From: Tangfeifania diversioriginum
GTDB taxonomy: Bacteria; Bacteroidota; Bacteroidia; Bacteroidales; Prolixibacteraceae
Assembly: GCA_945873105.1 (NCBI GenBank)
Contig: CAMCBW010000045.1
Coordinates: 1-41,360 of the forward strand
Length of the DNA: 41,360 nt
Direction: 5' to 3'
The position numbers and the translations under genes were made by a program. The notes beneath the pieces are model-generated. The model was given only the letters and a program-made list of their open reading frames with translations. It had not been told where the DNA came from and ran no database searches. Each line of letters starts with the position of its first letter. The stretch's first letter is position 1. Below are positions 15,686 through 23,833 of this stretch, piece by piece.

Positions 15686-18178
15686 CTAAAACTCACCCAT
15701 ACCACCTCCCTCGTTACCGGAAGCATCGGGTCCATCCTTACTAGGCTTATTCTTGAAATTGTTGATTTTGTAACTCAAGGTCAACTGGACAATTTGTGAT
15801 TCGCGCTTGAACTTGAACTGATTCTCAAAATTTGCTCCTGAAGAGGTTCCACTGAATTTCATGGTACCAAATATGTCCTGTACCTGCAAGGTCGCAGACA
15901 TCTTGTTTTGCCAGAATTCCTGTTTTACAGAGGCATTTGAGAAGAACATGCCGTCACGTTGTCCTTGCGCAGAAACGGTGGGTCCACGGTAAATCCCCAT
16001 TATTTGCATCCGCGTATTCTTTGCAATTTTAAGGTCAAAGTTTAGCTTCCCGTCAAAATTGGTGCTTTGCTGATCGACATTCTCTCCATTGATGGCTCCC
16101 TTCAGCCAGTAGTTGTACAAAGTACCGGAGGCTACCAGGCGTATCCCGGGTTTAAATTCATAATTGACCATCAATTCACTTCCCAGCGAATAGTCGTCAT
16201 TCAGGTTATCCATGGTGTGGTACATGATGCCGTCCGATCCAAGCGTCTGGATCCGTGTCATCAAATCAGTGGTATGCCTGTAGTAAGCCTCAAGGGAGAT
16301 AAAGGAGGCCTTGATGCGTTTAAGAAGCGTCATCTCATAAGATCCTGTATATTCAGGGGTCAGGTCCGGATTCCCAATTCGAATGTTGTAGGGATCCATG
16401 ATGGAGGGGAATGGTTCCAGCATATAACCACCCGGTCTGTTCAACCTTCTGCTGTAACTTCCTTGCAACTCATAATCCTTCTTGAATTTCTGCGAGAGAT
16501 GGATGGTTGGAAACCAGTCCAACAGATCCAGTTTGTAGCTCTTATCAGCGCGTTGGCTGTATAGATCACGTTTGGAGTATTCTGTACGAAGTCCCAACTG
16601 ATAGGAGAATTTCTCATTGGAATGGGAAAAGGTTCCATACAAGGCCTGTATATGTTGGGTAAAGTCAACCACACTGCTGTACTTGGGATTGTTATCCCAA
16701 TTGCTGGTGAGGTAATTGTACTCTTCAAAGACAAAATCCTGGTTGCTATTTTCCCAGCGACCCTGGTAGCCAGCCTCGAGTTTGTCTTTCTCGTTGATCG
16801 GGTAAATGTAATCGAGCTTGATCCGATTGTCGGTTTCATCCGAATACTCCCCGGACCTTGATTTGTAAGGGTTATTGCTCAAGGCATTCCAATTGGCATC
16901 TGTGGCAAAATAGATCTGATTCTCGGTATCTGAGCCATTCTCTTTTTCGAAATGGTACAATCCCTGCAACTCGTGCCCCTTCTTGTTGAACCGGTGAATG
17001 AAATTTAAATCACTGCTCCAGTAATCGCTACCCCTGTTGGCACTGTTGTCCTGAAAAAGATAGCCGGAAGGTAATCCCAGGTTGTAGGAGGTGGTTTGAT
17101 AACCGGTATTGGCATTCCCGTGTCCCATAGATCCTATGGTAGCCAGTACCCCGATGGTCGTGGCAGAACTAAGTGAATAGTCGATCCCCCCCTTGAAGTT
17201 GTTCCCAGTGTGTGTCATGGTTCCATCTCCCAGTGTCTCCCTGGTGGTAATGGTATCTCCATTGGTGATTTTTTGCAACATATCCCGTGACCCTTCATTG
17301 GTCATATCCGAAAAATCGGCTCCTGCCGTAAAGGTCCACTTCTTGGTCCGGTAGGAGAAATTGGCATCTCCACGGTATTTGTCGCCAAATCCTGCTGTCA
17401 GATTGACCAGTCCGCTGAATGAATCCTTCTGGTTCTTCTTCATCACTACATTGATGATTCCTGAATCACCATCCGGATCGTATTTGGCAGAGGGATTGGT
17501 GATGATCTCAATTTTGTCGATTCCGGCTGCAGGAAGTTGCCTTAGGGCATCACTTCCCTTGATGACACTGGGACGTCCGTCAATCAACACGGTGAAGTTG
17601 GAACTTCCCCGCAGCGTTACATTCCCTTCGAAATCCGTTTGGACGGAAGGCGTATTTTCAAGTACCTCAATGGCAGTGCCCCCCGTGGAGACAATGTTTT
17701 GGCTCACATTTACCACCCTGCGATCAATTTTGAATTCTACCCGCTGTTTATCCGCAACGATCTCTACCTCATCAATTTTCTGATCCGTACTTTGCATGGT
17801 AATCGTCCCCACATCTGTTACAGCCTTTGTGGTTGTCAATTGCAAGGGGATGGTTTTTTTTGAAAAACCAATGAAATTAACGCTCAGAAAATATTTCCCC
17901 GGAGGGAGGTTCTTGATCTCAAAAGATCCATTGTCGGCAGTCATAATGCCTCCTGCTACAGAGGAATCTGCGGCAGCAAAAATGGCCACATTCGCATATC
18001 CCATGGGGGTTGAGGTATCAGCCTCAATGACTTTCCCCTTGATCGTGAGGTTTTTAATTACCGGGATGGCGGTTCCAGTGGTCTTTACCGCTGCTGTAAG
18101 GTCGGAGGGCGGAGTCGCCTGTCCATTCACGTTGTAGGTTGAAATAAAAATAATAAAAGCTAAAATATAGTTTTGCAT
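15686..18178 (-). CDS. TonB-dependent-receptor-like outer-membrane protein (OMP_b-brl_3 type)
   Basis: An 830-aa outer-membrane protein. It has a signal peptide (cleaved after about residue 20, NVNGQ). A carboxypeptidase-regulatory-like domain spans about 44-128 (IKGKVIEADTSTPMGYANVA through NLPPGKYFLSV). A plug-type domain spans about 140-250, including LRGSSNFTVLIDGRPS and ITNPSAKYDPDGDSGIINVVM. A 22-strand-type barrel follows. The C-terminus is low-complexity (EGGGMGEF) rather than a classic aromatic end, typical of this subfamily. No SusD partner lies next to it, so a polysaccharide locus is unlikely. The ligand is unknown. It is probably transcribed alone: array A3 precedes it and a hairpin terminator follows. 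Confidence 0.9.
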   Translation of the reverse strand: MQNYILAFIIFISTYNVNGQATPPSDLTAAVKTTGTAIPVIKNLTIKGKVIEADTSTPMGYANVAIFAAADSSVAGGIMTADNGSFEIKNLPPGKYFLSVNFIGFSKKTIPLQLTTTKAVTDVGTITMQSTDQKIDEVEIVADKQRVEFKIDRRVVNVSQNIVSTGGTAIEVLENTPSVQTDFEGNVTLRGSSNFTVLIDGRPSVIKGSDALRQLPAAGIDKIEIITNPSAKYDPDGDSGIINVVMKKNQKDSFSGLVNLTAGFGDKYRGDANFSYRTKKWTFTAGADFSDMTNEGSRDMLQKITNGDTITTRETLGDGTMTHTGNNFKGGIDYSLSSATTIGVLATIGSMGHGNANTGYQTTSYNLGLPSGYLFQDNSANRGSDYWSSDLNFIHRFNKKGHELQGLYHFEKENGSDTENQIYFATDANWNALSNNPYKSRSGEYSDETDNRIKLDYIYPINEKDKLEAGYQGRWENSNQDFVFEEYNYLTSNWDNNPKYSSVVDFTQHIQALYGTFSHSNEKFSYQLGLRTEYSKRDLYSQRADKSYKLDLLDWFPTIHLSQKFKKDYELQGSYSRRLNRPGGYMLEPFPSIMDPYNIRIGNPDLTPEYTGSYEMTLLKRIKASFISLEAYYRHTTDLMTRIQTLGSDGIMYHTMDNLNDDYSLGSELMVNYEFKPGIRLVASGTLYNYWLKGAINGENVDQQSTNFDGKLNFDLKIAKNTRMQIMGIYRGPTVSAQGQRDGMFFSNASVKQEFWQNKMSATLQVQDIFGTMKFSGTSSGANFENQFKFKRESQIVQLTLSYKINNFKNKPSKDGPDASGNEGGGMGEF

Positions 18179-18260
18179 GTATCAATTACTGTTGTTTGCA
18201 GCTTTTGACACCGCCTTTTGAAAAGAGTTTAAAGGGGAGTTGTTAATTAAAAGTTAAAAG

Positions 18261-18379
18261 AAGTGCCTAGAGTGCCTAAAGTGAACTAAAGTGACTAGAG
18301 TACTTAAGCCATTGGTTGCATTGTCGGGACACCCTAACTTTAGTCACTTTAGTTCACGCTAGTTCACTTTAGTCACTTT
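18261..18379. repeat. Short-unit array A3 (both arms plus loop)
   Basis: Left arm 18261-18304: AAGTGCCTA, GAGTGCCTA, AAGTGAACTA, AAGTGACTA, GAGTACTTA. The loop contains ATTGGTTGC. The right arm (18336-18379), read on the minus strand, gives AAGTGACTA, AAGTGAACTA, GCGTGAACTA, AAGTGACTA, AAGTTAG. The arms can pair with small bulges. The right arm overlaps the 3' end of the gene at 18359-19411 and supplies its stop codon. The array fills most of the spacer to the barrel-protein gene. Confidence 0.75.
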
Positions 18380-19411
18380 CTTCCGAAGGACCGTTGAAAT
18401 TGGAAGATGATCACTTACCCCGCCATGGTAAACCGGCCCCAAATTGGTTCTGAAGGGTTTTTTGCCCAGGTAACGGGCGTCATTTTCGAGCAGGAATCCC
18501 GCTTGACAGATCGAAGTCTTTTCGGTGTCAATGGTCAAGCCATCGTTTTGAAGAAGATTGTTGGTACAGATAAACTGGTCAAATATTTCCCATTGACCCT
18601 GGGATCGAATGGTTCCTGTTCCACTCTTTTGCCAGAATTGTGCCAGATTTATTAGCTGCATTGATTTGTTGCTGTTGCGGGTCGTACTGGCTCTCAGGAT
18701 TTTGATAAAACAGTCCTCGTCAGGTGTTGCGTTGAAGTCCCCCATCAGCAAGATCTTGCTTTGGGGATTGCCTGCCTGAATGGAGTCAATGACCTGCCTG
18801 ACGATGGTGGCTGTGTGATTTCTCTTTCCCATTGTTTCAGCATAACCGCCACTTCTGGATGGCCAGTGATTGACAAAAAAGTGGAACTTCTCCCCCTTTA
18901 GTTCGGCCTGAAAATGAAGGATATCCCTGGAAATAAATGTAAGGTTGTTTTGCCCATGAACTGGATAGAAATCAAAATCGAGCGGAACCATTCGTGCTTT
19001 GCGGTAAAGCAATGCGACATCAATTCCCCTGGGATCGGGCGACTCTTTGTGGATGATCCCATATCCAGCCTGGGAAAAGGGGGTCTTTTTCAGCAGATAT
19101 TCCAGAACCCAAAGATTTTCGATTTCCTCCAGACCTATGATATCCGGATAAACGCCATTGGATGCAGCAAGGATGGCCCGGTATACCATCATTACCTTTT
19201 TGTTCAATTTGGATATGGTCCAATGATTCTTCCCGGAGGGAGTAAACTCTTCGTCATTTTTTTCCGGATCATTTCTGGGGTCGAACAGGTTTTCAACATT
19301 GTAGCAAACAATGACAAATTCTTCCGATGGTTTGCCCTGTCCGAAAGAAAAGGAAATTGACAGGTTCAACAGAACTCCGGCATAGACCAACGCTCTGACG
19401 AGGGGATTCAT
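18359..19411 (-). CDS. Endonuclease/exonuclease/phosphatase-family secreted protein
   Basis: A 350-aa protein with an N-terminal signal peptide (ending SFGQ, about residue 25). All core motifs of the DNase I/Mg-dependent phosphodiesterase fold are present: CYNVENLFD (N38), IIGLEEIEN (Glu at about 95), NHWPSR (181-186), GDFNATPDE (about 224-232) and GVSDHLP near the C-terminus. The substrate could be extracellular nucleic acid or a phosphoester. The ATG is 6 bp after the stop of the beta-helix lipoprotein gene, so the two are co-transcribed. The last residues (KVTKVN and stop) are encoded by array A3, so the natural C-terminus has been replaced or extended by repeat sequence. Confidence 0.9.
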   Translation of the reverse strand: MNPLVRALVYAGVLLNLSISFSFGQGKPSEEFVIVCYNVENLFDPRNDPEKNDEEFTPSGKNHWTISKLNKKVMMVYRAILAASNGVYPDIIGLEEIENLWVLEYLLKKTPFSQAGYGIIHKESPDPRGIDVALLYRKARMVPLDFDFYPVHGQNNLTFISRDILHFQAELKGEKFHFFVNHWPSRSGGYAETMGKRNHTATIVRQVIDSIQAGNPQSKILLMGDFNATPDEDCFIKILRASTTRNSNKSMQLINLAQFWQKSGTGTIRSQGQWEIFDQFICTNNLLQNDGLTIDTEKTSICQAGFLLENDARYLGKKPFRTNLGPVYHGGVSDHLPISTVLRKKVTKVN

Positions 19412-19417
19412 GATGAG

Positions 19418-20842
19418 TTACCTCTTTTTCTCAATTCGTTCGAATGCACCAAGGTCAGGACCGGCATCACTGTTTCTCAACACTCCTTTTATATCCAAAG
19501 GATAGAGTTTGACCAGCGACTCTTTGCCTGCATCTTTCGCGGCAGACAAAGTGTCAAGCTCATAATTTCCCTTGAGCGGATTAATAAATTTTGGGTTGAT
19601 GTTGCGCTGCAATGAAACAAATCGTTCGGCATTGGGCAACCTGAAGGTGTCAGAAACCTGCAACAGGCAATGGTCGAAGAGGTAGTTGTTGGCCCCTTGC
19701 TTGTCCATCGAGATTTTAAGTTCATCGAGGTTTTGACCGCTGATGATACAGTTCGCAAATGTTGCCTGTTTGAGATCTCCGACATATTTGGCCCCATCGG
19801 TGCTGTTAACCAGGTAATTGGACAAGGTGAGGGTCTCGATGTTGCGGTAGGAGGTGGAGGTATTGGTGAGATATCCGGCAAATGTGGTATGGTAAAACTG
19901 ATAATCGCCCCCCAACAGCAAAGCAGTGTTGTAATAACCTACATTGGAGATAACACAATTGTAGGCAAGTATTTTGGATTTCATGGCCCAAATACCCGAC
20001 CAGCTCATGTTTTCAATCCGGGTATTGGATAGCTCAACGGAGGCATATCCCTCCTTTTCGATGGTGCCGACCTGAAGTCCGATGTTCGCATTCTTGATGA
20101 TGCAATGATCAATGAGGTTGTTGTGACTTCCCGACAATAAGGTGATTCCATTCCATTGGTCCGGCAGATTCGCATACCCACTTTCCAGGCGGTCACCCTT
20201 GAAGACCACCGGTTCACCCGTGCTGCCCTTAACGATCAGTTTGCCTTTGATGAACAAACCTGCATTCTTGTGAAAATAGACGGTTGTACCGGCTTCAATG
20301 GTAAGGACCTGGCAGGAATCGACAAAAGCATAGTTGTAGACCAGGTAGGGTTTTTCTTTCGTCCAGGTGGTGGTCCTGACCATCTCTGACCTGATTAGTT
20401 TGTAATCCTGTCCCCAGGCAACGAGCCTGACCTTTTGCTCCTTGCTGTTGACCCTGAAAATGATGGAGTCTTCCGCTACCATCAAATGATGTACACCTCC
20501 CTTTTCGAGCAATGCTTCCACAAATATGAATATGCTGTCGCGACCCGGAATTTCAATGTTGAACACCTCATTGTTGGACTCCCCATTGACATTCAACCGG
20601 AAACCGCTGTTGTCACCTCCTGCCAGCCGGATGGAGGCGATGCTGATCGGGTCATTGGATGGATTGTAAACCCTTAAATTTTTGACCGTTGAACCCAGGG
20701 AGGTGAAGATGGTATCGAATGCAACAGTATCGGTAGAAAATGCCAATAGCCTCCTGCCGGAATCGCCTTCGTGCTCTTTCTGGCATCCCCCAAACAGGAA
20801 GAAGGCTAAAACAACTACCAAAGCCTGTAACAAACATTTCAT
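19418..20842 (-). CDS. Right-handed parallel beta-helix lipoprotein
   Basis: A 474-aa protein with a lipoprotein signal (FFLFGGCQKE, Cys at about residue 20), so it is probably attached to the outer membrane or cell surface. An N-terminal beta-sandwich-like region (about 30-150) contains TVKNLRVYNPSNDPISIASIRL. The rest has the repeated strand pattern of a right-handed beta-helix, such as GIWAMKSKILAYNCVISNVG, LIDHCIIKNANIGLQV and ANCIISGQNLDEL. The family includes polysaccharide lyases and adhesins, but no catalytic motif was recognised. It is followed directly by the phosphatase-family gene, suggesting a shared extracellular task. Confidence 0.83.
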   Translation of the reverse strand: MKCLLQALVVVLAFFLFGGCQKEHEGDSGRRLLAFSTDTVAFDTIFTSLGSTVKNLRVYNPSNDPISIASIRLAGGDNSGFRLNVNGESNNEVFNIEIPGRDSIFIFVEALLEKGGVHHLMVAEDSIIFRVNSKEQKVRLVAWGQDYKLIRSEMVRTTTWTKEKPYLVYNYAFVDSCQVLTIEAGTTVYFHKNAGLFIKGKLIVKGSTGEPVVFKGDRLESGYANLPDQWNGITLLSGSHNNLIDHCIIKNANIGLQVGTIEKEGYASVELSNTRIENMSWSGIWAMKSKILAYNCVISNVGYYNTALLLGGDYQFYHTTFAGYLTNTSTSYRNIETLTLSNYLVNSTDGAKYVGDLKQATFANCIISGQNLDELKISMDKQGANNYLFDHCLLQVSDTFRLPNAERFVSLQRNINPKFINPLKGNYELDTLSAAKDAGKESLVKLYPLDIKGVLRNSDAGPDLGAFERIEKKR

Positions 20843-20954
20843 ACCAAGGGAGGTATTTAAGGGAAGATTTTAATTTTGAAAACAGTCTACTGGTAAAGTA
20901 GTCTTTCAAAGGTAATGAAAAAAAATGAATTTTAACAGTTTTTAACGAATAAAA

Positions 20955-22394
20955 TTAATTTCTTAATCTTACCAGGAAGAGGCCAAGGAAGGTGAGCAAT
21001 CCGTTTATAATAACTATTTCAAATCCAATTTGGTAGCCGTTGAATAGTGATTCCGAGAAATGATTGAGCAGTCCCGAAAGGAGTGGCGCAGCAACCACGA
21101 CAAATGGAACAAGTGGATCTTTTACCTTGTATTTTGTCAGCATACCGAAAGCGAACAGACCCAAAAGTGGTCCATAGGTGAGTCCTGCCACCTTGAAGAC
21201 AGCCATCACCACACTTTGGTTGTTGACTGCCTTGAAAATCATGATCACCACAAACAATAGCAACGAAAAACTCAGATGGGTAATGGTAAGGATCCGTTTT
21301 TTGTTTGGATCGTTGCGTTTACCGAAATTCAGAAAATCTATACAGAACGCAGTGGTTAAGGAGGTTAAGGCAGAATCTGCACTGGCATAATTGGCTGCTG
21401 TAATGCCTAGCAGGAAAAAGATCCCGATCATCAGGCTCATGTGGCTGATGGCAAGCAGAGGATAAAGGTCATCGCTTTTCTGAGGTAAGGCAATTTGATG
21501 GGATTCAGCATAGATGTACAACAGTGCGCCGAGTGTCAGGAACATCCAAACTACCCCAACGAAGATGGCACTGAAGGTCAGCATGTTCTTCTGTGCCTCC
21601 TTCAGATTCTTGCAGGTCAGGTTCTTCTGCATCATATCCTGGTCGAGCCCCGACATGACAATGGTGATAAAGATCCCGGCAAGAAATTGCTTGAAGAAGA
21701 ATTTTCCTGATCTCCAGTCCCAGTCAAAGACTTTGGAGTGCGGACTTGCTTCCACCTCCCGGATCATCTCTCCTAAACTCCAGCCAAAACTGTGGAAGAT
21801 GAAATAGATGGTAAGCACAACGGCGGAGATGAGAAAGATGGTTTGCAGCGAATCTGTCCAGATGATGGTCTTAACCCCGCCTCTTGTGGTGTAGATCCAT
21901 ATGAGAAAGATACTGATCAGCACGGTTACGCCAAATGGGACCCCGTAATGGGCAAAAAAAGCAAGTTGTAAAACCTCTGCTACCAGGTACATTCTGAATG
22001 CAGCACCAATGGTCCTGGAGAGGAGAAAAATAAAGGAACCTGATTTGTAGGAGAAAAAACCCAGTCGCTCTTCAAGGTAGCTGTAGATGGAGACCAGATT
22101 CATCCGGTAATAGACCGGAAGAAGGACAAAGGCGATGATCAGGTAACCGACAAAATTCCCCATTACAAACTGGAAATAGGTAAAGGCCGAATTCCCCACC
22201 TCCCCCGGCACTGAAATGAAGGTCACTCCGGAGATAGTGGTTCCTATCATTCCGAAGGCGACAACGAACCAGGGTGATTTTCGGTTGGCCGTGAAGAAAG
22301 TATCGGTAGTAGCTTTCCTGCTGGTGAGGTAAGCGACAATAATCAAGAGGAGGAAATACCCTGTGAGGAGCGATGCGACGAGTAGTGGGTTCAT
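20955..22394 (-). CDS. Sodium:solute symporter (SSS family)
   Basis: A 479-aa inner-membrane transporter with about 13 hydrophobic segments. SSS hallmarks are visible: GMIGTTISGVTFISVPG in the first helices, the YRMNLVSIYSYLEERLG loop, GGVKTIIWTDSLQTIFLI, and a conserved GLDQDMMQKNLTCKN loop. The ATG at 22394 lies 6 bp after array A4, and namZ is the gene immediately upstream. The link to NamZ and to an AmiE-like hydrolase suggests uptake of a peptidoglycan sugar such as MurNAc. From memory, a related role is reported for MurT of Tannerella; family membership here does not prove the substrate. Confidence 0.88.
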   Translation of the reverse strand: MNPLLVASLLTGYFLLLIIVAYLTSRKATTDTFFTANRKSPWFVVAFGMIGTTISGVTFISVPGEVGNSAFTYFQFVMGNFVGYLIIAFVLLPVYYRMNLVSIYSYLEERLGFFSYKSGSFIFLLSRTIGAAFRMYLVAEVLQLAFFAHYGVPFGVTVLISIFLIWIYTTRGGVKTIIWTDSLQTIFLISAVVLTIYFIFHSFGWSLGEMIREVEASPHSKVFDWDWRSGKFFFKQFLAGIFITIVMSGLDQDMMQKNLTCKNLKEAQKNMLTFSAIFVGVVWMFLTLGALLYIYAESHQIALPQKSDDLYPLLAISHMSLMIGIFFLLGITAANYASADSALTSLTTAFCIDFLNFGKRNDPNKKRILTITHLSFSLLLFVVIMIFKAVNNQSVVMAVFKVAGLTYGPLLGLFAFGMLTKYKVKDPLVPFVVVAAPLLSGLLNHFSESLFNGYQIGFEIVIINGLLTFLGLFLVRLRN

Positions 22395-22400
22395 TGGAAG

Positions 22401-22483
22401 AAGTGCCTAGAGTGCCTAGAGTGAACTAAAGTGCCTAAAGTACTTGGTGCTTAATGTTGGGAGTGCCTAACTTTAGGCATTTC
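22401..22483. repeat. Short-unit array A4 (arm, loop, short arm)
   Basis: Left arm 22401-22444: AAGTGCCTA, GAGTGCCTA, GAGTGAACTA, AAGTGCCTA, AAGTACTTG. The loop contains GGTGCTTAATG. The short right part (22461-22483) includes GAGTGCCTA, ACTTTAGGCA. The array occupies the whole spacer between namZ and the symporter gene. It also encodes the last residues of the NamZ reading frame. Confidence 0.7.
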
Positions 22484-23692
22484 TTGGTAAAGTAAATATT
22501 TGGATCGAATTTTCTTGTATTCAGTGAGTTCCGGTTGCCAGCTTTGGACAATTTCCTGCTCCCCTTTGCCCGACTTGATCATCTGCAAAACCTTGTCATC
22601 CCCCATGAGTAGATTGAACCAGCGTTCCCTGGTAAGAAATTCGGCAGGTTGGTCAAATTTTCGGTACCAATCCAGAAAATACTTCAGGGTAAATCGGGGG
22701 ATCTCCTGCAGATTCCGAAGATCATCCCCAAAGCAGATCTTCTCCTTTTGCAGCGGATTCATCTCAAATCCTTTCAGGCTCTGCGGAGTGAAAGAAAAGG
22801 AACCAAACTTTGAATCAGGGTAACCAATGACCAGAAAGGGGAAGGTAGTCCCTCTTCCAATGCTGGCACTGGTGGCTTCAAAAAAACACAGGGAGGGATA
22901 GAGACGGATGGAGGTGTAGTTTGGCAGGTTGGGAGAGGGCTTTATGGGAGGGGAATAGATGGTGGCATGCGTGTAATGCTTCACTGGAATCACCGTAAGC
23001 GAACAGGTCAAACCATTCCTTAACCATCCTTCTCCATTGATCATCCCCGCCAATTCCCCGACGGTACAACCATGTACCACAGGAATGGGATCTACCCCAA
23101 CTCCGGATTTGAAAGCAGGCTTGAGCACTGGTCCGTCGCAATAATCGCCATTTGGATTTGGCCTGTCCAACACGATGATGCCTTTGCCGTTTTCGGCACA
23201 AGCCTCCATCACGTAATGCAGGGTGCTGATGTAGGTGTAAAAACGGCAGCCCACATCCTGGATGTCATACACTATCAGGTCCAGCTCTCCCAACTGTTCG
23301 CTGGTTGGCCTGTTGTTTTTGCCATAGATGGATATTATCGGAATCCCTGTTTTTGCATCCGTCGAATTTGAAATCTTTTCACCCGCATCAGCCTCCCCAC
23401 GCAGTCCATGTTCCGGTGCAAAAAGTGCCTTCACGGCGATGCCTTCGCCCACCAGAAAATCTACCAAATGCTGGTTCCCAGCGGTTGATGTATGGTTGAC
23501 CACCAATCCGATGCGCTTGTTTTTTAGAAGTGACAGGTAACTTTCCGGTTGGTCAGCACCACAAACAACCTGGTTGGTTTGAGCCCCGGAAAAGTTCGGG
23601 GAGATTAAAAGTACCAACAGAAGTGCCATTAGTTTTGTCAACCTGCCGGGCATTTTTGACACAGGGTTAAAACAAACAATTTTCTTTTCCAT
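22451..23692 (-). CDS. namZ: NamZ-like exo-beta-N-acetylmuramidase (DUF1343, GH171)
   Basis: A 413-aa exported protein with a signal peptide at about residues 18-38 (KLMALLLVLLISPNFSGAQ). DUF1343/GH171 hallmarks are FAPEHGLRG with the putative catalytic Glu94, YDIQDVGCRFYTY (142-154) and LDRPNPNG (175-182). NamZ enzymes release terminal MurNAc from peptidoglycan fragments. It is followed by the symporter gene and lies divergent to an AmiE-like hydrolase, as in the NamZ-AmiE-NagZ recycling locus known from Bacillus. The C-terminal residues PKVRHSQH come from array A4; the family normally ends shortly after the KYLLY motif. The start could instead be M14 at 23653. Confidence 0.9.
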   Translation of the reverse strand: MEKKIVCFNPVSKMPGRLTKLMALLLVLLISPNFSGAQTNQVVCGADQPESYLSLLKNKRIGLVVNHTSTAGNQHLVDFLVGEGIAVKALFAPEHGLRGEADAGEKISNSTDAKTGIPIISIYGKNNRPTSEQLGELDLIVYDIQDVGCRFYTYISTLHYVMEACAENGKGIIVLDRPNPNGDYCDGPVLKPAFKSGVGVDPIPVVHGCTVGELAGMINGEGWLRNGLTCSLTVIPVKHYTHATIYSPPIKPSPNLPNYTSIRLYPSLCFFEATSASIGRGTTFPFLVIGYPDSKFGSFSFTPQSLKGFEMNPLQKEKICFGDDLRNLQEIPRFTLKYFLDWYRKFDQPAEFLTRERWFNLLMGDDKVLQMIKSGKGEQEIVQSWQPELTEYKKIRSKYLLYQEMPKVRHSQH

Positions 23693-23833
23693 GGTATGAG
23701 ATTTTTTTGCTAAGATAGGGATATCATTGGGAAGTATGATTTTTGTCGTACCAATTTTTAAGGGTTAATTTTAATTTTGGATTTGGCAGGTTTTGGTTAG
23801 TTTTGGACTCAGTTTACCCATGCCCACACCAGG

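Noticed and set aside
23706-23779. Promoter box TAATTTTG (23772-23779) before the AmiE-like gene
   Set aside because: It matches TAnnTTTG, but the region is T-rich and no -33 element lies at suitable spacing, so a chance match is likely.
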